Source of the DNA: Nitrosomonas sp.
GTDB taxonomy: Bacteria; Pseudomonadota; Gammaproteobacteria; Burkholderiales; Nitrosomonadaceae
Assembly (NCBI GenBank): GCA_024281825.1
Contig: JAMWZY010000014.1
Coordinates: 1 to 51,640 of the forward strand
Direction: 5' to 3'
DNA length: 51,640 nucleotides
The translations under genes were made by a program, and so were the position numbers. Below, one piece after another: positions 1 to 8,085 of this stretch. The notes beneath the pieces are model-generated. The model was not told where the DNA came from. It did no database searches and saw only the letters and a program-made list of their open reading frames with translations. Within the stretch, counting starts at the first letter, position 1, and each line of letters opens with the position of its first letter.

Positions 1-30
1 CTGTACCCTCAGCCATAACTTCATAGCCAT
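1..30 (-). CDS. Possible N-terminal fragment of a gene running off the left edge
   Basis: On the minus strand an ATG at 30-28 opens a frame that begins M-A-M-K-L-W-L-R-V-Q and leaves the window. A strong ribosome-binding sequence (AAAGGGGGTT) lies just upstream at about 35-44, which is the main reason to believe the start. It lies downstream of rpsT on the same strand. Ten residues are too few to name a product. In many betaproteobacteria murJ follows rpsT, but this N-terminus does not look clearly like MurJ. Confidence 0.35.
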   Translation of the reverse strand, partial: MAMKLWLRVQ

Positions 31-131
31 CTTAACCCCCTTTAATTTCCTCACTCAACAATACCTTCAGTAATACTCAGCTAGCTTTATCCATATCAAT
101 AATGCAACTTAGAAATTGCAATTTTAATACT

Positions 132-395
132 TTAAGCCATCGACTTAATTGCAATTGACAATCGACTCTTATAACGCGCAGCCTTATTTTTGTGAATAAT
201 ACCCTTGCTTGCAATAGAATCAACTATACCAATGGAGTTATTAAATGCAACTTGCGCTATTGTCTTGTCTCCAGATTGTATTGTTTTTCTAATAGATTTA
301 ATCGCGGTACGTAATTTCGATCTTAAACTTACATTATGAATTCTTTTTTTGATTGCTTGTCTGGCACGCTTTCTCGCCTGAGCACTATTAGCCAT
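132..395 (-). CDS. rpsT: 30S ribosomal protein S20
   Basis: S20 binds 16S rRNA early in assembly of the small ribosomal subunit. The 87-residue protein begins [13 protein letters not shown], the standard S20 N-terminus, and is very rich in Lys and Arg with the usual all-helical pattern. The length matches the family. I chose the ATG at 395 rather than the in-frame TTG at 404, because family members start at MANS and an AGGAATTGAGG ribosome-binding sequence sits just before it. It is transcribed alone from a recognisable promoter upstream. Confidence 0.97.
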   Translation of the reverse strand: MANSAQARKRARQAIKKRIHNVSLRSKLRTAIKSIRKTIQSGDKTIAQVAFNNSIGIVDSIASKGIIHKNKAARYKSRLSIAIKSMA

Positions 396-426
396 AAACC
401 TCAATTCCTATAATAAAATGGTCACG

Positions 427-455
427 ATCATACTTTTTTTTCAATAGTATTGCAA
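427..455 (-). promoter_or_regulatory. Probable sigma-70 promoter of rpsT
   Basis: Read on the minus strand there is a TTGCAA (-35) at 455-450, a 17-base spacer, and TATGAT (-10) at 432-427, about 30 bases upstream of the rpsT start. A TTGACA also occurs slightly further upstream but its spacing to TATGAT is too long. The spacing and match to consensus fit a constitutive promoter. No expression evidence is available. Confidence 0.5.
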
Positions 456-570
456 CTTTGTCAAAGCGATAATCATTTCCTTTTAGTAAATTCTACGATT
501 GTTTAGGAGTTGTAATAGATTTATTCCAAATTTACCCCATGCTCCGCTTTAGCCCGCGCAATCACATAAT

Positions 571-2181
571 TCAATAGCTCGGATCATACATCAGCGACTT
601 CACATAACTATCGAGATCTTCGGGTAGTTTAGTCTTGACAAGAGCTTCTTGAATAGCAACTCGGCAAACGGTTACTGCAATAGCATGTGATACTGCACGT
701 ACTCGAGTAAGGGAAGGATAAATTGCCCCCACATTTAATTCTTGATCGGTAACAGATTGTGCAAGAATTTCTGCTGCCGCCAAGAACATTCTTTGCGTCA
801 CAAGCTGTGCGGAACTCGCATAAACACCAAGCCCTACGCCAGGATAAATATATGCATTATTCCCTTGCGCCGGTCGGAACCATTCACCTGCATAGCATAC
901 CGAGTTAAATGGACTACCACTCGCAAAAATCACTTGCCCCCCACTCCATTGATAAGCTTGCTCAGCGGTACATTCTGTATGCGAAGTTGGATTGGACAAA
1001 GCAATAATGACAGGGCGCTGATTGGCTTGAGTCATTTTTCGGACAATAGCCTCATTAAATGTTCCAGCAACCCCAGTAGCACCGATTAATACATCAGGTT
1101 TAATGTGATCAATAGCTTCCTCGAAGCTATATTCAGGATATTCCTGTGCAAATTGCTGAATACGTGGCTTGATATTTGCACTCCTAGTCGTTAACAATCC
1201 TTTCCGATCAATAAACCAAACACGTTGAAGAGCTTGCGGCTCACTTAAACCTGCAGCACAAAATGCAGCCACCAATAATTCCGCCGTTCCACTTGCAGCA
1301 GAGCCTGTGCCCAAAAACATGACATTTAAATCAGCAAATTTCTTACCGGTAATTCGGCATGAAGCATAAATGCCAGCCAAGGTAACTGCAGCTGTCCCTT
1401 GTATATCGTCATTAAAACAGCGTACTTTGGATCCATAGTAATCCAGGAATTCAAATGCATGTGGTGTCACAAAATCTTCAAAATGAATCAGTGCATCGGG
1501 AAATCTTGCTTGTATCCCTTGGATAAACTCGTCAACCAGCGATCGATACGCATCCCCACTGATTCTTGGATATGGATAACCTAAATAGAGCGAATCCTCA
1601 CGTAATGTCACGTTATTGGTACCAACATCCAACATTACCGGCATGCAATGTGCTGGATCTATGCCTGCACAAGCCACATAAAGAGCAGCTTTTCCTATCG
1701 ATATTCCCATACCATTCGCACCGAGATCTCCCAATCCAAGGATGCGCTCACCATCTGTTACGACCACAATACGTATATCTTTTTCAGGCCAATTTTTTAA
1801 GATCTCCGCAATACTCCCGCGATCTTCGGGTGTTATATAAAACCCTTGAGGCTTTCTGAAAATATGCGCAAACTGCTTACAGGCTTCGCCAACCGTAGGT
1901 GTGTAAATCAAAGGCATGATTTCTTGGATATGATCAATTAGAGTACGGTAAAATAGCCGCTGATTACGCTCCAACAACGCATTTAAGAAAATATACTTTT
2001 CGATATCACTATTTTTGCTGCGTACACTACCAAGAACACGTTCCTTTTGCTTATCCATACTTGCCACGTCATAAGGCAACAATCCGCGCAAACCATATTG
2101 TTCGCGCTCAGATCGTGTAAATGCAGTCGATTTGGTATGCACCGGATCAATCAACAATGCTTTACCAAGTGGCATGGTCAT
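571..2181 (-). CDS. maeA: NAD-dependent malic enzyme (oxaloacetate-decarboxylating)
   Basis: Converts malate to pyruvate and CO2 with reduction of NAD, linking the TCA cycle to pyruvate. The 536-residue length fits the large SfcA/MaeA class (E. coli about 565) rather than the MaeB class fused to a phosphotransacetylase. The N-terminal malic domain carries YTPTVGEACKQF with the catalytic Tyr, the LGLGDLGANGMGISIGK signature and the substrate-binding FEDF stretch. The C-terminal NAD-binding domain has GTGSAASG and the SNPTSHTECTAEQAY segment. It stands alone on the minus strand, with an ATG start at 2181. In an autotroph it may supply pyruvate or balance C4 acids; that role is inference. Confidence 0.95.
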   Translation of the reverse strand: MTMPLGKALLIDPVHTKSTAFTRSEREQYGLRGLLPYDVASMDKQKERVLGSVRSKNSDIEKYIFLNALLERNQRLFYRTLIDHIQEIMPLIYTPTVGEACKQFAHIFRKPQGFYITPEDRGSIAEILKNWPEKDIRIVVVTDGERILGLGDLGANGMGISIGKAALYVACAGIDPAHCMPVMLDVGTNNVTLREDSLYLGYPYPRISGDAYRSLVDEFIQGIQARFPDALIHFEDFVTPHAFEFLDYYGSKVRCFNDDIQGTAAVTLAGIYASCRITGKKFADLNVMFLGTGSAASGTAELLVAAFCAAGLSEPQALQRVWFIDRKGLLTTRSANIKPRIQQFAQEYPEYSFEEAIDHIKPDVLIGATGVAGTFNEAIVRKMTQANQRPVIIALSNPTSHTECTAEQAYQWSGGQVIFASGSPFNSVCYAGEWFRPAQGNNAYIYPGVGLGVYASSAQLVTQRMFLAAAEILAQSVTDQELNVGAIYPSLTRVRAVSHAIAVTVCRVAIQEALVKTKLPEDLDSYVKSLMYDPSY

Positions 2182-2356
2182 TATTTGTAACTCATAGTAG
2201 TGGTATCAAATGAAAGCTCTTATGAAATTTATTTCGCAATCCGCCATTCAAATACAAAAACGTTATTACAATTCCCACTATTTACTTACACTTTTCCTAT
2301 TTTATCGAACTGGAAAACATTATTAATAGAATAAAACCAAATCATCGCAAGTAAAG

Positions 2357-3109
2357 TTATTGAAATATTTCTTTTAAAAAGTTTTCAATTGACTGATAGG
2401 CTCGTTTTGTTGCGACCTCATTGTATACCGTTCCAAAGCTCGGGTTGTTAGCTTTTATATTGGTAAAAGCATGCATTGTTCCACCATAGATATGCATTTG
2501 CCATTCCACGCAAGCTTCTGTCATTTCAGTTTGAAAAGCTAATACTTGTTCCGGAGGTACCATTGGATCATCATGCCCATGCAAACAAAGTACTTTAGTT
2601 GTTATTCTTTCATTAATTATTTCTCCTGGTGCAAAAATACCATGTATGCTGATAACTCCCATCACGTCAGCCCCAGATCGCGCCAGTTCTAATACGCACA
2701 TACCGCCAAAACAATATCCCATCGCAGCGATTTTATTGACATCGATTTGCGGCAACTTTCTTGCAGCATATAATGCAGCGCCAATTCTGCGCCGGAGCAA
2801 TGCTCTATCTTGTACAAACGGCGCCATTAATACGCTATTTCTTTCTACATCACCATCTGCACCGAAAATACCTTTACCATACATATCTAGAGCAAAGCCT
2901 ACATACCCCATATCTGCAATTTTCTCGGCACCTTTGCAAGCCAGCTCTCTACGTCCTCCCCAGTCATGCGCCACTAATACGACCGGTTTCTTCACATTGC
3001 TTTCATAGTAAGCCAGGTAGCCTTCCAATTGAGCGTTACCGTCTTGATAATCCAGTGTTCTAACAATCATAGCCTGACTCTTTTTTTGATTTCCATTAAT
3101 AATATTCAT
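2357..3109 (-). CDS. Dienelactone hydrolase family protein
   Basis: A 250-residue cytosolic alpha/beta hydrolase of the dienelactone hydrolase (DLH) family. The triad is visible: the nucleophile Cys in GYCFGG, the Asp in HGHDDPMVP, and the His in GGTMHAFT. An N-terminal VAHDWGGRRE segment supplies the oxyanion region. DLH enzymes hydrolyse dienelactones in chloroaromatic breakdown, but many family members in organisms without that pathway act on unknown esters or lactones, and no aromatic pathway genes are nearby. A downstream ATG (codon 14, MIVRTLDY) is an alternative start because homologues often begin there. The true substrate is unknown. Confidence 0.9.
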   Translation of the reverse strand: MNIINGNQKKSQAMIVRTLDYQDGNAQLEGYLAYYESNVKKPVVLVAHDWGGRRELACKGAEKIADMGYVGFALDMYGKGIFGADGDVERNSVLMAPFVQDRALLRRRIGAALYAARKLPQIDVNKIAAMGYCFGGMCVLELARSGADVMGVISIHGIFAPGEIINERITTKVLCLHGHDDPMVPPEQVLAFQTEMTEACVEWQMHIYGGTMHAFTNIKANNPSFGTVYNEVATKRAYQSIENFLKEIFQ

Positions 3110-3279
3110 CTCATAGAAAAATTTAATAAATAAAAATCTGATTCGTTAACAATCCTGTCTTATTGCATTTCCATCGATACTAAAACCCTTTAGTACGCAG
3201 GTATCAACAATAAGAGTACTTTGTTTTTAAGTTAAAAATAAATTTATGCATCGTTAGCCATTCAAGAGGAGTTTTAATA

Positions 3280-3870
3280 ATGAAATTTTCAAGAAGAATA
3301 GTACTTTCAACATCTCTAATAGTTACTCTATTATGCGTAAATAGCATAGCATTTGGCGATAGTATTGCAGTCAAAGATGATCAAATATTTGTTGCTGACA
3401 AAGGGTTGACCGTTAAAAATCTGCTTACGGGGCAACCCAATCAATGCCTTACACCCCCATTATTAGACCCCAATGGTAATGATGTTACCAGCTTATTATC
3501 AACCGCTACAGATATCGTTATTAAACGCAATCTTGCCGTAGTGACAACGCATCCTACTAATGATCAAGGTAACACGACCACGGATACCGTTATCGTTGAT
3601 ATAGCAAAATGTCTCGAGAAAAAAACTATTCCGGTTAAAGAGTGTATTTCAACAGTCGACATGGATAAAGGTGTACTGACAATTCCTTGCGTAAAATTCA
3701 ATGACAATTATCTTACTGTGAACATGGATCGACGTGGCAACTCCTCTAATTGGGAAGTCACTTTCCTGAAAGATAACACAACAATGACCGGTTACAAGCC
3801 CGAGGATGATGAATCCGATGATGACTCAAATGATAGTAATTCTCAAAATAATAAAGCAGTTAAAAAATAA
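3280..3870 (+). CDS. Secreted hypothetical protein with acidic tail
   Basis: I do not recognise a family. The 196-residue product has a clear signal peptide (about residues 1-26: basic KFSRR start, long hydrophobic core, then IAFGDS at the cleavage region), so it should reach the periplasm or beyond. The mature part has four Cys (in QCLTPP, AKCLEKK, KECIST and IPCVKF) that could form two disulfides, beta-rich composition, and a disordered acidic end with runs of Asp, Glu, Ser and Asn. A good ribosome-binding site (AAGAGGAG) precedes the ATG. The next gene, on the same strand, is also exported. Confidence 0.7.
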   Translation: MKFSRRIVLSTSLIVTLLCVNSIAFGDSIAVKDDQIFVADKGLTVKNLLTGQPNQCLTPPLLDPNGNDVTSLLSTATDIVIKRNLAVVTTHPTNDQGNTTTDTVIVDIAKCLEKKTIPVKECISTVDMDKGVLTIPCVKFNDNYLTVNMDRRGNSSNWEVTFLKDNTTMTGYKPEDDESDDDSNDSNSQNNKAVKK

Positions 3871-4033
3871 TAACATTAAATAATCGTTAGCACACCTTGT
3901 CGGAGCGGCAATCAAAATAGTGGTTCTGCTCCGTCAATTACCCCCTGGCTTTACCAACAAAAATCATTTTAACCTTAAACCAAATTCGATGTACGATGTC
4001 AATACATTATTCATTAGTCTAAAGGATTTTATT

Positions 4034-4555
4034 ATGGCGAAGACTTTTCAACGATTTTCATACATAGTTTCCGGTTTATTATTGTACATAATAGGTAATC
4101 CTGTTTTTTCACAGGATTTCTCCATACAAAAATTATTACCGTTAGAATTATCCACACAAGCAGCTATAGCAGCCATTAAAAAATGCCACGATGATGGTTT
4201 TAGAGTCAGTGTAGCTATCGTTGACCAATCAGGGTTAATCAAAGTACAACTAAAGGCAGATGGCGCTGGTCCTCACACTTTAGATAGCAGCCGACGCAAA
4301 GCCTACACTGCAAACAGCTTGCGAGATTCCACTCATAAATATGCAACCTTAGTCGCTCAACGACCTGAGCTACAAAGCTTGTCTCATTTAAATGATCACA
4401 TTCTTTTACTCGGCGGTGGGTTTCCCATTAAAATAGGCGGTGAAATCATTGGTGGCATTGGCGTAGGAGGTGCACCTGGTATTGAATTCGATGAAGCTTG
4501 CGCCAGTGCGGCATTAAGAGTTCTAAAAGCAGATGAAACCTACGAAAAAAAATAA
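4034..4555 (+). CDS. Exported GlcG/HbpS-family haem-binding-like protein
   Basis: A 173-residue protein of the GlcG/HbpS (DUF336) family. The family hallmarks are visible: AAIKKCHDDGFRVSVAIVDQSG, the GPHTLDSSRRKAYTA segment, and the Gly-rich end LLGGGFPIKIGGEIIGGIGVGG. HbpS is known to bind haem in Streptomyces; GlcG-like proteins elsewhere are of uncertain function. I chose the ATG at 4034 rather than an upstream frame opening because it is followed directly by a signal peptide (about residues 1-27), implying periplasmic location. It is convergent with holB, with only 7 bases between the stops. A haem or corrinoid ligand is family-based inference. Confidence 0.85.
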   Translation: MAKTFQRFSYIVSGLLLYIIGNPVFSQDFSIQKLLPLELSTQAAIAAIKKCHDDGFRVSVAIVDQSGLIKVQLKADGAGPHTLDSSRRKAYTANSLRDSTHKYATLVAQRPELQSLSHLNDHILLLGGGFPIKIGGEIIGGIGVGGAPGIEFDEACASAALRVLKADETYEKK

Positions 4556-4562
4556 CGTAACG

Positions 4563-5600
4563 CTATTTATTACATAGCATAAAACTATATCGAATAAACA
4601 TTTCTTCGAGAAATAACCGAGCATTCAACGGATGATGCGATAACTTTTGATGGGTGCTCAATTCTTTGAGAAATGCCATATATGCAATCAGATCAATTTG
4701 CTTACTTAAAGTCTGAATAATCGGTAATAGCTTCAGATAATAACGAATTTTACCCGTAATTCTATAGCTCACGAGGTCATAGCACCATTTTTGTAACCAA
4801 CCCACTACTGTTGACAAATGGGTTTGTTGTAGTGATAGTGCCAAAGCAAACGGATCGAAGTTTTTACCCTGCTTTATTGAATCAACAAAACGCTGATGAG
4901 GTATTGAGAGTTGTTCCAGAACGAATGAGTATGTCGATAAAGGCGAAAAATCATTCAACGGCAAAATCAGTTCTGGATCACTAATACCATGCTGCTTTAA
5001 CCACATAATCGACGTTTCAACACTCGGTATGGGCATCACAATTTGTTGGCAACGGCTGCGGATGGTTGGCAACAAACGCTGTATTTGATGTGCCACTAAA
5101 ATAAATAAAACATCTGCCGGTGGCTCTTCGAGTTTTTTCAGCAACGCATTGGCAGCAGCATGTGTCATCGTCTCAGCAGGATAAATGAGGACAATTTTAT
5201 ATCCCTTTTGATGGCTGGTCAGATAAACAAAATCGTTTAAGTGACGGATTTGATCAATGCTGATCTGTTGGCTGAGATTTTTTTTAGCTTTCGACAACGA
5301 ACTCGATTCTCTATTCTCTTGATCAGTGATAGCAACGCTATCAGTGGACAATGCTTCTGGGATCACGCAGTGAAGATTAGGGTGTCCATTTTGCTCAAAC
5401 CATCCACAACTTAAGCAAGCACCACAAGCGATATGTTCAGCCTTAGCTGAATGACACAATAAAGATTTAGCTAGTTGAAGAGAAAATGTATATTTGCCAA
5501 TTCCTTTTTTTCCTATGAGCAATAAAGCATGACGCCAATATTGCCGATTCTGTAGCAATTTTTGCCAGATTTCTTGCTGCCAAGGATAAAGCTCAAGCAT
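4563..5600 (-). CDS. holB: DNA polymerase III subunit delta prime
   Basis: Clamp-loader subunit that helps load the beta sliding clamp at replication forks. The 345-residue protein has the AAA+ fold: a Walker-A-like loop (GKKGIGKYTF), the zinc-module cysteines (CGACLSCGW), an SRC motif in IRSRCQQIV, and the sensor region LLKKLEEPP typical of delta prime. It overlaps the end of tmk by 8 bases, the usual tmk-holB arrangement, so the two are translationally coupled. The start at 5600 (MLELYPWQQEIW) matches family N-termini. A segment around residues 85-110 rich in Ser, Thr and Glu looks like a lineage-specific insert. Confidence 0.95.
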   Translation of the reverse strand: MLELYPWQQEIWQKLLQNRQYWRHALLLIGKKGIGKYTFSLQLAKSLLCHSAKAEHIACGACLSCGWFEQNGHPNLHCVIPEALSTDSVAITDQENRESSSLSKAKKNLSQQISIDQIRHLNDFVYLTSHQKGYKIVLIYPAETMTHAAANALLKKLEEPPADVLFILVAHQIQRLLPTIRSRCQQIVMPIPSVETSIMWLKQHGISDPELILPLNDFSPLSTYSFVLEQLSIPHQRFVDSIKQGKNFDPFALALSLQQTHLSTVVGWLQKWCYDLVSYRITGKIRYYLKLLPIIQTLSKQIDLIAYMAFLKELSTHQKLSHHPLNARLFLEEMFIRYSFMLCNK

Positions 5601-6216
5601 GCTTCAACAAGGATTGCAAAGCCTGCTCAACCGCAATTTTTACTGCTTCCAGATTGAGACTGCCATCAATCTTACAAATGCGTTGTGGATGTAACTTAGC
5701 GCGCTGCAGATAGACCTGTCGTACACGTTGAAAAAAATCAAACTGTTCTTGCTCAAAGCGATCCGCGTGTTTAATTTGTTTAATACGTTGTTGTGCCAAT
5801 TCCACGGGGACATCAAAATACAATGTTAAATCAGGCTGCAAATCGCCTTGCACCCATCGTTCAAGAATAACTAATTTATCATTCTCTAGCTCCCTACCCC
5901 CACCTTGGTAAGCAAAACTTGCATCGGTAAATCGATCCGATATGACCCATTGTCCACCCGCTAGAACCGGCAGAATAACTTTATCAAGATGCTCTCTCCG
6001 CGCCGCAAACATCAATAATGCTTCTGTTTCCGCATGCATCGAAATCGTTTTATCCAATAATAATTGACGTAGCTGTTCCCCCAGTACAGTACCTCCAGGC
6101 TCCCTGGTTACAATAAAAGTTATACCATGGCGCCGCAGAATCTCAGCAAGCCAAGCAAGCTGAGTAGTTTTCCCTGCGCCATCAATACCTTCCACCGTAA
6201 TAAATTTACCTTGCAT
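5593..6216 (-). CDS. tmk: Thymidylate kinase
   Basis: Phosphorylates dTMP to dTDP for DNA synthesis. The P-loop GIDGAGKTT lies near the N-terminus, followed by TREPGGT, the DRFTDASFAYQGGGR lid and substrate region, and the DLTLYFDVP strand. About 207 residues is normal for the family. I chose the second in-frame ATG (6216, MQGKFITVEG) since the E. coli protein aligns there; the ATG at 6243 would add nine unusual residues. It overlaps holB downstream, forming a two-gene unit. Confidence 0.95.
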   Translation of the reverse strand: MQGKFITVEGIDGAGKTTQLAWLAEILRRHGITFIVTREPGGTVLGEQLRQLLLDKTISMHAETEALLMFAARREHLDKVILPVLAGGQWVISDRFTDASFAYQGGGRELENDKLVILERWVQGDLQPDLTLYFDVPVELAQQRIKQIKHADRFEQEQFDFFQRVRQVYLQRAKLHPQRICKIDGSLNLEAVKIAVEQALQSLLKHA

Positions 6217-6426
6217 ATGTTGTTTTTTTGAACTGATTATCAATTTTGCTATTATAGGTTACCATACCAAGTATGGGCACTTAGCATTCATTTTGGCTTA
6301 AGAATTCTTAGAAAATCAATTTAAAATCAGAGGGAAGCTTAAGAGTAAACAATTAAGAGTTTCTTGAAACAGGTTATCGTCACAGCTAAAAACGGAATCC
6401 AAATTTTTTCGGCTATTTACCTATTT

Positions 6427-6984
6427 ATGCACATTGATACAGATGGTTGGTTGGATACCGCACATTTTATTTCCTCTCCCAATTATGATGACCGACCTAG
6501 TGGAGTAAATATCAACCTGCTAGTTATCCATAATATCAGCTTACCTCCCGATGATTTCGCCAGCAATGGTGTGATCGATCTATTTACCAATCAAATTAAT
6601 CCACAAGCACACCCTTACTACCAGACACTTGTTGGTTTAGAAGTCTCATCACATTTTTTTATTCGTCGCATGGGCACAGTACTCCAATTTGTCTCATGCA
6701 ATAAACGTGCTTGGCATGCTGGCATCTCATGTTGGCAAGGAAAAGCGCGCTGTAATGATTTCTCAATTGGTATTGAGCTAGAAGGCAGTGACACGGTTGC
6801 TTTTACTGACAGTCAATACGCCCAGTTAATAGCACTTACGCAATGCATATGTCAACGATATCCCATTCAAGATATCGCGGGGCACTGCCATATCGCACCT
6901 GGACGAAAAACTGATCCCGGTCCCTACTTTGAATGGCCACGATACTTGTCAGTACTTAAAAACAATAATAAGGAATCCCAATAA
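6427..6984 (+). CDS. ampD: 1,6-anhydro-N-acetylmuramyl-L-alanine amidase AmpD
   Basis: Cytoplasmic zinc amidase that cleaves the peptide from anhydromuropeptides during cell-wall recycling. The 185-residue product matches AmpD along its length: the first zinc His in LLVIHNISLP, RAWHAG, the catalytic Glu in FSIGIELEG, and the second His and Asp in GHCHIAPGRKTDPGP. I prefer the ATG at 6427 (MHIDTDGWL) to an in-frame TTG 63 bases upstream, because E. coli AmpD is 183 residues and starts here. In enterobacteria AmpD loss induces AmpC; no ampC or ampR is in view. Confidence 0.95.
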   Translation: MHIDTDGWLDTAHFISSPNYDDRPSGVNINLLVIHNISLPPDDFASNGVIDLFTNQINPQAHPYYQTLVGLEVSSHFFIRRMGTVLQFVSCNKRAWHAGISCWQGKARCNDFSIGIELEGSDTVAFTDSQYAQLIALTQCICQRYPIQDIAGHCHIAPGRKTDPGPYFEWPRYLSVLKNNNKESQ

Positions 6985-7029
6985 ATGCAGTAATTTTTAC
7001 CGAAATCTTTTACAAGTAAAATATGGAAT

Positions 7030-7230
7030 AAAGTATCCAGCAGAAATCAAAGTTATCCTTAAAAGTCAAAAAAGATTTCCGTTTGCTACCATAACTAAAA
7101 GCTTTCACTTTGACAACAAATACTTATCGTTGCCTAAAGGAGGTAGAAGACAGAACAAGATTCTTCCCAAGAATTACTTATTTGCAGCGATCGATAATTT
7201 CTCATAGGAACTATCTGCCACTCTTCTATC
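7030..7230 (+). pseudogene. Possible transposase relic after ampD
   Basis: The 350-base gap after ampD contains an open stretch whose translation around 7100-7205 reads FHFDNKYLSLPKGG and then KNYLFAAIDNFS. This weakly resembles the first catalytic-Asp region of rve-type transposases (consensus near D-x-KYLP ... YLFVAID). No start codon with a ribosome-binding site, no full domain and no terminal repeats are visible. It may be a short degenerate relic or chance similarity. Confidence 0.25.
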
Positions 7231-7332
7231 TTGCCATAGATTTGTTAATTTTTTAATACTATTAAACCCATACAGCTATCAACAATCTAGGTGATCATAA
7301 TTCGACTTTCAATACAGTACCTATACTAAGAT

Positions 7333-7677
7333 TTAATAAGATGTTTCGCGAGAAAAATCTTGCCAAATAAAATGTGGTGTTACGGAAGGTTTTGTCGGTA
7401 TAAAGAAAGTCGCCGCATCCAACACTCCAACTAAACTACGACCTACTGTATGCATAACCCCCATCGCCAAACCAACGGTAGCACCGTAAATTGGGCCTTC
7501 GTTTCGCGAAGTTAAAATAACATTCTTTGGCAACTCCATCCACCCTGTTAAAGCATTGGCAAAGCCCGTCACCAGTTTTTCCGAAGCATTGCCAAAATAA
7601 CTATCGGATGCCAACACATTTGATGAGAATAATAAGAAAATAATAGTAATCAGAGAAAATTTAGTAAATGTGCGCAT
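7333..7677 (-). CDS. Exosortase system-associated small exported protein (TIGR04073-like)
   Basis: A 114-residue protein with a signal peptide (about residues 1-23, ending NVLAS). The mature part has the pattern GNASEKLVTGFANALTGWMELPKN followed by a Gly/Ala-rich hydrophobic helix and LVGVLDAATFFIPTKPSVTPHFIW, which I recall as the TIGR04073 family seen in bacteria with exosortase/PEP-CTERM systems. The mechanism of the family is unknown. No exosortase lies in this window, so the link is by family memory only. It is divergent from the urea operon across a 408-base gap. Confidence 0.75.
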   Translation of the reverse strand: MRTFTKFSLITIIFLLFSSNVLASDSYFGNASEKLVTGFANALTGWMELPKNVILTSRNEGPIYGATVGLAMGVMHTVGRSLVGVLDAATFFIPTKPSVTPHFIWQDFSRETSY

Positions 7678-8085
7678 AGCAATTCCTCATAAATGAATAG
7701 AACAGATACGATTGATTGAAAAATCCTCTAAATATCTACTAGAGAAAGTAGCTTGATACGCAGAAAATTCTAACGGTTTACAATCAAAGTCTCAATTTCA
7801 TTTGCATTAAAAATTTCCACTTAAGCCTCGAAGCGTATTTTGTTGCAAGAAACAGACGTTTTTGTCACAAAAACGACAAGTCATATTTGATTTCTATTGG
7901 CGAGATCACTAATCACATGACATCATTTTCATTGAAAAACTTCTGTTACGGATAAAGTTTGATCAGTTTCAATTCACACAAAGTAAGAAAAAAATATTAT
8001 TTTATAGTTGGCCTAAGAAAATACCATAGAATGCACAAATTGGTATATATCTCTCAGTTGTTCAAGTTTTCAAATAGGACTTCTC
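7678..8085. other. 408-base divergent intergenic region
   Basis: Separates the minus-strand TIGR04073-like gene from the plus-strand urea operon and must contain both promoters. It is very AT-rich. The only striking structure is a 19-base palindrome at 7857-7875, listed separately. No coding sequence or RNA gene is apparent. Confidence 0.6.
7857..7875. promoter_or_regulatory. 19-base perfect palindrome, possible operator upstream of the urea operon
   Basis: CGTTTTTGT and ACAAAAACG flank a single C, giving a perfect dyad about 210 bases upstream of the outer-membrane barrel gene. It lies between two divergent genes, where an operator would be expected. It could also form a short hairpin. The regulator is unknown; I do not match it confidently to a known consensus. 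Confidence 0.35.

Noticed and set aside
742..1089. Plus-strand open frame inside maeA
   Set aside because: It is antisense to a full-length malic enzyme with intact motifs; composition and lack of start signals indicate a shadow frame.
6929..7207. 92-codon gene overlapping the end of ampD
   Set aside because: It begins inside ampD without a ribosome-binding site; only the later part shows weak transposase similarity, so I list that as a possible relic.
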